Positions 34,197 through 43,807 of a DNA stretch of 64,000 bases are shown one piece after another. The stretch lies in assembly GCA_018287875.1 (NCBI GenBank), contig JAGVVL010000015.1:1302001-1366000 (forward strand). The letters are read 5' to 3'. The number at the start of each line of letters is the position of its first letter. Position 1 is the first letter of the stretch. Position numbers and translations under genes: made by a program. The notes under the pieces are model-generated. The model worked only from the letters and a program-made list of their open reading frames with translations. It was not told the DNA's origin and ran no database searches. The stretch comes from Nigrospora sphaerica. Lineage: Eukaryota > Ascomycota > Sordariomycetes > Amphisphaeriales > Apiosporaceae.

Positions 34197-35369
34197 ATGG
34201 GTACACAACCCGTCATGGCGCCCCCACGCTCGTCCATTAAACGCGCGGCACCCGCCAGGACGTCGACCACGAGCACCACCGCCCTCCTCTGCCTATTGCT
34301 CGCGACGACACCAATATGCCGCGCCTTCACGAACGACTTCACCTCGTACCCGCGGGGGTCGCAGGCCTGCCTGGACAAGGCGGCCGCCGACAGCAAATGC
34401 GACGGGCAGACGAGCCAGGAGATGAACAAGTGTCTCTGCTCGAACCGGGGCGACTTCATCTACGCGTCGGCGCGGTGCATCGCGCGCGCGAGCAAGGGCG
34501 ACCTCACCATCGTCTACGAGACCATGGAGAACAACTGCGCCGGCACCCAGACCTGGATTAGCGTGGGCAAGCCGGCCTGGGACACGACGGCCGAGCAGGC
34601 CCTGGCCGAGCCCGAGACGACGACGACGGCGGCGGCCACGACGACGACGGCCACGACGGCCACGACGACGGCCGCGACGGCCACGACGACGGCCACGACG
34701 GCCACGACGGCGGCGGCCAGCAGCACCCCGACGGGCGATGGGGGGGATGGGGGGTCGTCAATCTTGGACGAAATGTCGACGGGGACCAAGGTGGGGCTCT
34801 TTGTGGGCGTCGTGTTCGGGGCGCTGGCGCTCATGCTGGCCTCGATATTTCTCTGGCTGTACGGGCGGCGGCGGCGGCGGGACAACGGGCCGTACGGGCA
34901 CGGCGCCAAGTCGCCGGACCCGTCCGAGATGCCGCCCGGCTTCCACCACCAGCAGCTGCAGAGCGAGACGGAGCTGTCGTCCATGTACTACAAGCCCGCG
35001 CTGTCGTCGGCCCAGCCGAGCCCGCTGGGCCCTTCGCACCCCGCCGCCGGCTACTGGGCGCCGCCGCAGCAGCAGCAGCAGCACCAGTACGCCGCGGCGC
35101 CGCCGTACGCGCACGCCCAGTCGCCGCCGCCGCAGCAACAGGCCTTCATCGCCGAGCTCGACGACGGCTCCAACATGATTCACGAGCTGCCCGGCGAGAG
35201 CGCCAAGCGGCACTACGCCGAGCTGCCGGATCAGTCCGCGCCCGTCTCGCTGCCGCCGAGCCCGGGCATGCCGCCGACCCCGTCCTTCCCGCCCTCGCCC
35301 TACACGGCGACCTTTGGCTCCCAGCTGGACGGGGGCACCAACGTCAGTCTGGATTCCCGCTACCGGTAA
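34197..35369 (+). CDS. single-pass membrane protein with Cys-rich ectodomain and Thr-rich stalk
   Basis: 390-aa predicted plasma-membrane or cell-wall-facing protein, intronless. A hydrophobic segment at residues about 29-42 (ALLCLLLATTPICRA) is the likely signal peptide. If translation starts at the second ATG (MAPPRSS, six codons in, better context), its position is more conventional. The ectodomain (about 43-120) has six Cys in ACLD, KCDG, KCLC, RCIA and NCAG contexts, fewer than the eight of CFEM. Next is a Thr/Ala mucin-like stalk built of TTT/TTA repeats (about 140-180). The membrane helix VGLFVGVVFGALALMLASIFLWLYG is followed by a basic stop-transfer RRRRR. The cytosolic tail is Pro/Gln-rich with a QQQQQ run. 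The layout resembles fungal wall-stress sensors or Mid2/Wsc-like proteins, but the Cys pattern does not prove membership. Function unknown. Confidence 0.8.
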   Translation: MGTQPVMAPPRSSIKRAAPARTSTTSTTALLCLLLATTPICRAFTNDFTSYPRGSQACLDKAAADSKCDGQTSQEMNKCLCSNRGDFIYASARCIARASKGDLTIVYETMENNCAGTQTWISVGKPAWDTTAEQALAEPETTTTAAATTTTATTATTTAATATTTATTATTAAASSTPTGDGGDGGSSILDEMSTGTKVGLFVGVVFGALALMLASIFLWLYGRRRRRDNGPYGHGAKSPDPSEMPPGFHHQQLQSETELSSMYYKPALSSAQPSPLGPSHPAAGYWAPPQQQQQHQYAAAPPYAHAQSPPPQQQAFIAELDDGSNMIHELPGESAKRHYAELPDQSAPVSLPPSPGMPPTPSFPPSPYTATFGSQLDGGTNVSLDSRYR

Positions 35370-36178
35370 CCTCCGGGCGCGCCGCGACCAAAATAATCGG
35401 CCTGGGCTTGGCCGTGTCGTCCGGAAACTTTCGGCCTCATACCGGCCTCTTGCCTGCTTCCCCCCTCGGCTGTGGTTCTAAGCTCGCGCCACACAACGAT
35501 GACAGCGGCCGAACCCAATGTCTGAGACCCCCCTCTCCCCCGCCCGCCATGCCTGTCTCGCATTTTTTATTCCCCTACGAGGAGAGCTAGGCTCGAACTG
35601 CCCTCCCTGCCCGCCCTCCTCGTTCCTTATCGGACCGACCCAAACGAGGGGTAGAGATTGGGCAATCCCGTCTGGTGCCATTCCGGGGAGAGAGGTACCT
35701 CGGGAGGGATGGACATAGACCTCGGAAAGGATGGGCGTAAACCACGAGGCAAACGAGACATAACCGAGTGCACTCCGAAACGAAGGATGTCAACGAAATG
35801 TAATATATAGCGCTATTTTTTAATCCGCGGGCCGCGGCCGGCCGGCACGAATCAAACCCAAGAATAATATGCATGCCCGAGAGCGTACCGTGTATATACT
35901 AAGGGAACACTGCATTACACACTACAATGATACCAGAGTTTGGGAAGATCATGCATGTCCCATTCCCTCATGCTCATTAAGCATTTCGTTCATACAATTG
36001 TTATACAAGATACTGCATAGTCTGATCGTGTTCGACTGTCATGCTTTCCCCCAAACTGCACACCTAATCTCACAAACGCAGCGTACATGGCCCGGACCGT
36101 CCCCAGCTACAAGCTGTCGCCAGGCCGCGCCTCCTGGTTCCGAGCCGCCGCGAAGGCGCCCCACCAAGAAATTCCCGC
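35370..36178. other. intergenic region, convergent 3' ends
   Basis: 809 bp between the Thr-rich protein gene (plus) and the TRAP-alpha gene (minus). A/T-rich from about 35780 to 36060, consistent with 3' UTRs and polyadenylation. No gene seen. Confidence 0.5.
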
Positions 36179-37159
36179 CTACTGAGCGCCCTTCTTGGAC
36201 TTGGAGCTTGCGCCGCTCTTGACGCGGCGGGCGGTGGGGCGGTTGAGGTGGTCCATGGGAATCCACCTCTCGTCGAACGAGGCCTTGTCGGTGCCGCTGG
36301 CCGAGCCCTCGCCGCCCGAAACGGGCTCCTTGTCGACGACGACGGCAATCTTCTTGGGAGCCTTGGTTCGCTTGGGCTGGGGGAAGAAGGCAGCAATGTA
36401 CGTGTTGTAGACAAAGTAGCAAAGGCCAGCGAAGGCACCGCTAAGGACGAGGTACAGGAAGATGCTGTGGGGAAGGGGGTGAAAGCGTTAGCATGCGGGG
36501 CCGGCTCTCACAAGCACCGGGGCGGCACTCACATCTGGGGGTCGAAGATGCTGGTCGGGGCCTCGACGATGCTAACGGTCTGGTCGGTCACGTCGACCTG
36601 GTAGATGTTGTTGGCGCCGTTCAGGATGACGGCCGTCAGGTGCAGGCGCACGTCATCGGGGTTCATGTCGAGGACGAAGGAGTAGGGCAGCGACTGCTTC
36701 TCGCCGGCGGGGATGGTGGCGTCGAAGCGAACCGACGTCAGGTTGCGGACGATGGAGCTCGACGGGTGGGCGCCCTCGGGCTGTTCCTTGAGCGAGTGGA
36801 GGGCGCCGCCGACGAAGGCGACCTGGATGGGCTCCGCCTCGTTGTTGGTGATGTCGACCACGGCCTTGGTCGGGCGGCCGTTGACGAGCTTGACGCCGAA
36901 GATGTCGGCGTCGGGGAAGGTGGCGACCACGTCGGCCTTGAGGTCGACGGCGGGCGGGCTGCCGGCGTTCTCATCGAGAGGCTGCAGGGCGCGGCCAGGG
37001 TCAGCGGCGACGGCCCACGCGAGCAAAGCGGGCAAGGGACGAAAGAGAGAGAGGAGGGGACAAGGCGGAGAGTGCCCGACTTACAGATTCGGCCTGGGCG
37101 AAGACGGAAACGACGCGAAGCGCCAGAGCGGCGAGAACCGAGTACTGGAGAGCTACCAT
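36179..37159 (-). CDS. translocon-associated protein alpha-like ER protein (TRAP-alpha / Irc22 type)
   Basis: Predicted ER membrane protein associated with the Sec61 translocon. Exons 37159-37085 (signal peptide MVALQYSVLAALALRVVSV), 36981-36533 and 36464-36179 give 269 aa. The lumenal domain has the TRAP-alpha pattern: DLKADVVATFPDADIFGVKL, VNGRPTKAVVDITNNEAEPI, VAFVGGALHS and PYSFVLDMNPDDVRLHLTAV. After the second intron (donor GTGAGT right after DPQ) comes a membrane helix (IIFLYLVLSGAFAGLCYFVY), then a basic cytosolic tail with KRTKAPKK and a Lys/Ser-rich end KSKKGAQ. The short open frame of exon 2 alone lacks both the signal peptide and the anchor, so the three-exon model is needed. All phases close. 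Fungal members are often annotated as Irc22-like. Confidence 0.9.
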
Positions 37160-37763
37160 GATGGGCGAGGTGCAGATGGGACGGAGAAGGGATGAGGGAG
37201 GGAGGGGGGAAGAAGACGGTAAAACGTCGAAAAGATGGGATGCGGAGAGATCGAGCTTCGCCTAGTATCCCCGACGCGACGGAAAAAGGCTGGCCTGCGA
37301 ACAGTCGCGGGCGACTTGTGTGAACGTGGCAGTTACGGCTGATTGATTGATGCTCTTGGGGTAGCTCGCCTCGATTGGCCAATCGTTGGCGTCGCCAGCA
37401 GCTGAAGGACCCCACCTAAGTGCTGAGTGTGGAGGCGCACCGGGGCAATGGGATGGACCCGTTTTCATCCACGGTATCGATACCTCATTGCTCTAGACTT
37501 TTTGCCTTTCACCTGGACCGAGTTGAGAAATAACGTGCTTTTACCACGATCGTGAAGGAACCATGGGTACACGATCTGGGGGCAGAGTGTCATCCTGGGC
37601 TGGACGGTGACGGCTATATACAAATTGATGGGGTCCGGTGTTGACTACGGGATACCCCCCCGCACTATCACGGAGTTTGTCTAAGTGGATGAGGAGTAAG
37701 TACCTACCAACCCTTACGGCACTACATGACGTACCCCAACGAGTCTATGCTATCGACAACACG
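37160..37763. other. intergenic region
   Basis: 604 bp between the start of the TRAP-alpha gene and the end of the FAH gene, both minus. It holds the TRAP-alpha promoter and the FAH 3' UTR, and a TAAGTACCTACC-type motif at about 37694-37705. Confidence 0.5.
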
Positions 37764-39209
37764 TCACAGCGGCCGCGCCGGCGTGATAAACCCGGTGCAG
37801 TCGCCGAAACCCACGCCGTTCCCGCAATAGCCCGTGAGCCGGATGCCGTCGCCGTCCTCGAGGTACACGGTCGTCGACCCATCGGCCAGGGGAACGGGCA
37901 CCTTGCCGCCCATGTTGCACTCGGCGAGCGTCCCGTGCGCGTCGGCGCCCACGCCCGACACGGTGCCCGTGCCCAGCACGTCGCCGGTCCGGAGGTTGCA
38001 GCCGTTGACCGTGTGCTGCACCACCATGTCGCGGAACGTCCAGTACATGGCCGACACGGCGGATTTGCAAATCACGGTCGCGTGGTCGCCCCGCAGGAGT
38101 TGGGCCTCCAGTTTGATGTCGTAGCTCGCCTTCTCCTTCTTCTCGTGCAGGAACGCGCTCACGGGGAGCTCCTTGGCTGGCGCCGCCGTCGCAAACGGCT
38201 CTCTGAAGCGCTACGGGTTAGTCCCTGTTCGGAAGCTTTTTTGTAAAGTGTGCCCCGGTACCTGTTTGAACGGCAGTCCAGAACGGACCCAATCGTCTTT
38301 ATGATGTCTTACAGAGTCAGGGAAAGGGGGGAGGGGGTTGTTCGGGGGCTGCTTACAAGGCGTCAAGAGTTACAACCCATGGCGAAATGGAGGTGCAGAA
38401 GCTCTTGCCATTCATCGGGCCCAGGGGCTTCATCTCAAAGCCTTGGATGTCTCGTGCTGGGCGCCAACGTTAACACCACCTCCCAAACCTCGCAACTGGC
38501 GACTTACCACTCCAGTCGTTGAGCAAGACCAGGCCGAAGATGTGGTCATCGGCGTCCTGCAGCCGCACGCTTTCGCCGAGCGCCGTCGGCTTCCCGATGA
38601 CGGCGGCGAGCTCGAGCTCGTAGTCCATGGCCCGCGTCGAGCCGTACTCGACCGTCTCGCCGACCCTGTACACGCCGTTGGGTCTCTGCACGGGGGTCCC
38701 GGAGGCGACGATGGACGAGGCCGTGCCCGTGTAGGCCACCGGGTAGTGCAGAAACGACGGCGGCATCCCGCGCGTCCCGAAGATGGCCTCCTCCATATTC
38801 TGCACGTGCTCCTTGGAGCACGAGAAGTCGAAGAAACCCGCCACGGCGATGGGCAGGTGCACGACGACGTCGTCGACTTTCACGCCGACGCGGGCCACGA
38901 CGGCACCGTCGCTGAGCACCTCCTGCAGACTGGCCCGCAGTTGCTGGAGCTCGGCCCGGCTGGTCGCCGCCAGCTCGTTCAGAGTCGGCTGGGCTCGCTC
39001 ATCAGCAACGAAAGCACTTTTCCGAAACGCGCGTCCCGGCTTACCTGGCGAAGCGCCGACTTGACATGCTCAGAACACGGCAAATCCAAGTCGGCCAGAA
39101 AAACCACCACGTCCTCGAGCCGGGTCGCCACGGCCTTTTCGGGGTGGGTCTTGGACGAGGCGATCCCATAGGGAAGGTTGGCGATGGAAAAGTGCTCCGC
39201 GTATGCCAT
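37764..39209 (-). CDS. fumarylacetoacetase-family hydrolase
   Basis: FAH-family C-C hydrolase; the classic member splits fumarylacetoacetate in tyrosine catabolism. Exons 39209-39045, 38988-38508, 38456-38357, 38307-38262 (46 nt) and 38210-37764, with introns of 49-56 nt, give 357 aa. The N terminus [13 protein letters not shown] matches canonical fumarylacetoacetase. The core has [13 protein letters not shown], then [20 protein letters not shown] and VQRPNG. Metal and substrate residues lie in [12 protein letters not shown] and LLNDWSARDIQ (formed across intron 2), followed by [20 protein letters not shown] and [15 protein letters not shown]. At 357 aa it is shorter than the usual ~420, mainly in the N-terminal region. 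The fourth mini-exon adds [15 protein letters not shown] at a variable loop. It sits 0.6 kb downstream of the CocE-type gene in the same direction. A divergent paralogue with another substrate is possible. Confidence 0.87.
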
Positions 39210-39832
39210 GGCGACGGATCTGCCTAATTTCCCGGTAAACAAGAGGGTGTTTTTGGTCTTTGGACTCCTCGGTACTATCTTGCTTCCGACCGGCCCTTGT
39301 CTATATCTGCCCGAGAATGGCATTTGCCGCATATCGCCCATCAAACAACCGAATTCCGAAGCGAACCCCGCCCCCACTGTGCCGGCCTCCAGCTCGACTT
39401 TCTGGCCGGAGGGGTTTCCTGGGGCTGCTGGCTGCATGTACATTCCCGTGAACGGCATGTGGACGGCCCCGGCACTCGCTCAGTTACAGTTGGTCAATCG
39501 TGACCAGTCACTCTGTCGCCCCCCCGGCGCTTAACAATTTGGTGTTCTCTGCACCAAAATTGCGGAGGCGAGAAACAACACACGTCTCGACGCACTCCAA
39601 CTGAGATTTAAATATTGCCAGCGCTCCGCAGCACCCTCAGTGAACTGGGAGGCAAAATGTACATAGATAGCGGTTTCCATCATCGCGGCATTAATTCACA
39701 GAACGCAGGGTTGTCTAGCTGGGATATGTAAGCAGTGCCGCTCAATTCAAGATATGGCATGCTCAAATACGATGTTTCATCTATAGTATGTGTGGCCGTT
39801 CTATCCGCCAAATTTACGCAGTATGCACCGGC
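39210..39832. other. intergenic region
   Basis: 623 bp between two minus-strand genes (FAH start, CocE-type end). It holds the FAH promoter and the upstream gene's 3' UTR. A plus-strand frame at 39178-39534 is not convincing. Confidence 0.5.
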
Positions 39833-41811
39833 TTATTTCGGGGGGATCACGGGCAACGTAACGTAATTTTCCAAGCCGTTACCAAAGTGAATGTGGTTTT
39901 GGCCAGCAAGTTTCGAGGTCGACCTGCGTCTGGTTAGAGGGTCACATTTGCCAAAAAAGGGGGGGGAGTCGGGAACGGATATGTACGTACCTATCCGTCG
40001 GCGAGTTGTGCTGAAAGATGCCGGAGCCCTGCGTGTCGCCGCTGGCCACCTCAAAGACGAGCCTGTTTCCCTTGTCAACGACGACGTTGGAGGGCCAGAC
40101 CTCGACGTCGACGCCGTAGACCTCGTCGGGCTGGACGGGGAGGACGTCGGTCGAGAAGTACTCGCGGTGGGGCAGGTAGGACCGGTGCTTGGGGTGCTCA
40201 GCGTGGACCTTGCGCAGGCTGACGCGCAGCCAGCCCTTGCAGAGCGGCACGGGATCGCCGGCCGTGCCCGTGTAGAAGATCTCGCGGCCCGAGGCGTCGA
40301 GGTGGCGGAGTGTCACAAACAGGTCAATGTCCTTCTCGCCCGCCGCCTCGGCCGGCGTCATTGAGACGTTCAGGTGCGCCGTAATGTGGCCCGTGATCTC
40401 CGTCTCTTGCTCAAACGGGGCCGTGGTAAATTGCACCGCCTGTTGCTTGTCGAGACTGCCCAGGGCCGGGTACGAGACCTTCTTGGCCTCGGTGGGTGCC
40501 GGTGCATTGGTGGCGAGGCCCAGGTCCGGCGTCAGGAAGAACTTGGTGTACTGCGTCCTCGGGATCGGCCAGGCCTCCTCCTCCCTCTTGGGGTAGGCCT
40601 TTTCCTTCTCGGCGTCGTTGAAACCGACGTTGCCCTTCCGGAGCGTCACCGTGACGGGGGCGACCTTGCCGGGCTCGCTCCAGCCGACGCGGTCCTCGCC
40701 CTTGAGGAACGCATCGAGGAAGCTTCTCTGGATCTCCACCTCCTCTTTGTAGTAGAAGGGCAGGTCGTGGCGGCCCGTGATGAAGCGAAGATATTTGAAC
40801 TTGGAGCCCGCGTGGTTGTAGCCCTCCACGTTGCCGCGCAGATGGAGCAGGATACCCCCCCAGTTTGCCACGCTCAGCAGGGGTACTTCAATGTCCTCGG
40901 GCCGGAACTCCTTGCTGGCATAGTATTCTTGGTCGCGGTAATGGTTGTTGGCGTTGTCGACGGTCTGGTCCTGACGGTTGGCCACGAGAACCTCTTCGGG
41001 AAGGTCGCCCTCGAGCGTGTCCTCCTGGCCGCGCGCGCCGGGGCCGTCCGGAGGGAACTTAAGCTGTGACCGCTTGGCCAGGCCGTACTGGTTTACCAGG
41101 ACCTGGCGATTCCACCAGACGTTGATGAACTTGTCCGACAGGATGCCGCCATGTCGGCATCGATCCCGGTAATAATCCGACATGCCCTCCCTACATGGCG
41201 CGGGCTGTCAGTTGCCTACTATGTGGTATGGGCATATTCCCGCTTCGCCCTCGCGAGCAGGGCTTTTCAACTCACCAAGGAATAATGGCGGCCAGCCCCT
41301 TGGGGCGGCGCGCCGCAACACGCCATTGCGTGCCGGCATAGTACGATATACCCAGCAGCCCGACCTTACCCGTCGACCAGTCCTGTTCGGCGGCCCACTC
41401 GACGACGTCGAAGAAGCACTCGCTGGTGCCGCGGCTCATGGTGTCCAGGAAGCCCGGGCTCTGGCCCAGGCCCCTCTCATCGGCGCGCACGACGGCATAG
41501 CCGTGGCGGGTCCAGAAAACGGGGTCGGGCGTCTCCCAGGCGCTGTACTTGGAACGGTGCTCCGGGTTGACCTCGTTGAACGAGCCGGCGAAGAAGGTCG
41601 AGTAGGGGATGTCTTTCCCGTACGGGCCGTAGGTGCACAGCACGGGGAACCGCGCATGGGGATCGGCCGCCAGGGGCAGGTAGACGTTGGCCCGGATGGG
41701 CAGTTTGGAGGCTTTGAGAGGGATGGAGACGTTTTTGAGGAAGCGCAGGCCATTCTCCTTGTCCTCGGTCTCGCTCAGAAGATCGCGGATGGGAGGCGTC
41801 TTGACCTCCAT
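39833..41811 (-). CDS. CocE/NonD-family alpha/beta hydrolase (X-Pro dipeptidyl-peptidase-like)
   Basis: Predicted serine esterase or acylase of the CocE/NonD family. Exons 41811-41276, 41190-39991 and 39923-39833 (introns 85 and 67 nt), 608 aa. N-terminal alpha/beta-hydrolase core: the oxyanion/strand region PVLCTYGPYGKD, then GYAVVRADERGLGQSPG, and the nucleophile elbow GLLGISYYAG (Ser at about residue 162). Splicing restores IIPWEGMSDYYRD, the family's WEG.D.Y motif. A cap region follows, with RHGGILSDKFINVWW. The C-terminal jelly-roll (X-Pro peptidase C-terminal domain) contains TAHLNVSMTPAEAAGEKDID and LFVTLRHLDASG. The last exon supplies GQNHIHFGNG before the stop; the unspliced second exon would end in an unrelated tail. 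No signal peptide. Substrate unknown. Confidence 0.92.
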
Positions 41812-42489
41812 TGTGCTCGTCTCGGTCGATTCGCTGCTGTGTTCTGCTGCTCAGCTGCACGGTCCTGGGAAACGCCAATGACGGTGACTGTACGGGACGG
41901 AAGGTTTCGAAAGAAAAAGCAACAGCAACCGACCCGAAAGTGAGGTAGGTAAGCACGCGATACACCGAGCCCGTGTTGGAGTTACGCAAAAGCTTCACCC
42001 CTCGGGAGTCCGATCGTGCCGTCTCTCCCCCCCTCCACGGCAGGTTGTATACCCCCCTCCCCAATGGCCCCGCCGCGGGACGGCCGGGAAGTGGAGGAGG
42101 GGAACATGGTGGGCGTCTTACATGAGACCCGAAGCCCAGGGGCCGACCCCCGACAAGCCGTCTTGGCCTTGCGGGCCAGCAGGGAGCCGAGGATACCTGC
42201 AGCTCCGAGCCACATTTCCTTGCTGGGTCGGGGTGGTGGACACGGGGAAGGGAGGAGGGTAGTCGTTGTTCATTTCGGTGGAAATGCGGCCATGTAGTGT
42301 ATAGTAATGCAGGATTGTATAGTACAGGTGTTTTGAGCAGCGTTCGGTACGCTAAAGGGAATAGTATTGGCCAAACAAAGTACACTCCCAAGACGAAATC
42401 ACTCTCTTGGCTAACCCAACTGCTGCCCGTCTGAAATACGGGATGCGTGGCGACGAGCAAGAACCAACCAGCTTGCGGGTTATGCTACT
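41812..42489. other. intergenic region
   Basis: 678 bp upstream of the CocE-type gene and downstream of the 127-aa gene, both minus. No coding evidence beyond short chance frames. Confidence 0.5.
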
Positions 42490-42969
42490 CTAGAACTCAC
42501 CCCCCACCTTCCAGCGCCAGAACGTCTGGTTGAACCGACCACCCGTGCTCCTCCAGGCCCAGTTGGTGAGCTGTCATCAATCAAGCCCATCAGCATTTCC
42601 GTCGCTCGCGCCGTAACGCAATCTCGTCGGTAACTGCGCGCGCGCCGAATCGAATGGGGAACTCACCGCAGTCAGCCAGACGCCGTGGAACATGGTCACC
42701 ACGAAACCCGTCTCGATGGCGTTGGAGCCCCAGGGCCGCTGCTCGCGGTCCAGGTTGTAGTTGATGGGCCGGTAGCGCGGCACGCCGCGGTAGGGAACGT
42801 CGTCCCAACCGGGCGGGTTCACTACGCCCTCGGGCGCCTGGTGGTCCGTCAGGGGCACCCAGGGCGCCGGCTCGGGCAGGTCGCGCGCCCCCGTGAGCCG
42901 GATCTCGTAGTCCTGCAGCGTCTCCCTGAGACTCGTCGTCACGGGGTTGTCAATCGTCGTCACCGACAT
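42490..42969 (-). CDS. 127-aa protein of unknown function with hydrophobic C-terminal segment
   Basis: Exons 42969-42667 and 42570-42490 (96-nt intron, donor GTGAGT, acceptor GACAG), 127 aa. Start MSVTTIDNPVTT at 42969 is chosen because it begins the coherent part; a longer in-frame extension upstream is Pro/Ser noise. Central region: LQDYEIRLTGARDLPEPAPW and NPPGWDDVPYRGVPRYRPIN. A moderately hydrophobic stretch ETGFVVTMFHGVWLTALTN spans the splice junction. The second exon continues WAWRSTGGRFNQTFWRWKVGGEF. Aromatic-rich and compact, so it looks like a real conserved small protein, possibly membrane-associated. I do not recognise it. It lies 0.8 kb from the divergent ALDH-like gene. Confidence 0.7.
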
Positions 42970-43807
42970 GGTGGCGGTTCGGTACGGGCTCGTGAGGCCA
43001 GTCGCCGGGGCCGTGGTGTTTCTTTCCGCCGAAGCCAAGCCAGGGGAGGATAGCCGTAGATGGTATAAAGATGGAGGAGCGTCGACGTGGTGCAGGTCGG
43101 CCTTCACGATAGAGAGGGACGAGGAAACAGACCTCACATGTAGGGAGCTAAGACAAAACGGAGGCGCGGACGGTGACGGCGGCAGGCTGGGAAGTAGCTA
43201 CCTCCAGGTGCCCTGTGGGGGGTGCGCCAAGAAGACATGCATGGCGCATGGCGTAGGGTACATGCAGTTCGTCACCACACGACGAGGCACTTTGCAGGGA
43301 CGACACGGGCTCGGACTTCTGGTTCTCCAAGCCGATGTACCTCAGATCGGGGGGTGGCGGGAGGGATTGGGGAAACCAGGTCAGATGCCGATACCCCATG
43401 TCTACGATTCCGGAAGTCTATCCCCCACTTGCCGAAAACCCCCATCCACACTCATCCCTACCACCACTGGGTATCCATGTAGGGGCCGGGGCACGACGTG
43501 TGTACCCAGGCTTTCCGGCACTGATGGAAAGGAGATTACGGTGACAGGGCACCTATTTTCCAGCCGGGCCGGTGTCAAATGCCATTCCATCTTGTGGAAG
43601 AACGGACCTTTTCCTACCTGGGACCCAGGGTGCTTGCTGACTTGGTAAAGCGCTTACCACAGGCAACTGAGGAACCACACTCGGCATCGTGGCGTGATAC
43701 TTGAACCCTCTACGCATTCCATCACCTTGACTACGGACTCCAGCATCCCACCGCGAGACTCCCGCCGACCTTACCCATCGCCAAAACTGCCCCGCGTCCT
43801 CGTCAGA
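42970..43807. promoter_or_regulatory. divergent promoter region, 127-aa gene / ALDH-like gene
   Basis: 838 bp between two divergent starts. It contains short chance frames only. The two genes flanking it could share regulation. Confidence 0.45.

Noticed and set aside
33674..34459. 261-codon minus-strand frame overlapping the Thr-rich protein gene start
   Set aside because: Runs through non-coding repeats and antisense to a convincing gene; no motif.
36493..37161. Plus-strand frame opposite the TRAP-alpha gene
   Set aside because: Shadow frame; the minus strand gives a signal peptide, lumenal domain and anchor with valid splicing.
41182..41943. Plus-strand frame opposite the CocE-type gene
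   Set aside because: Shadow of the minus-strand alpha/beta hydrolase exon.
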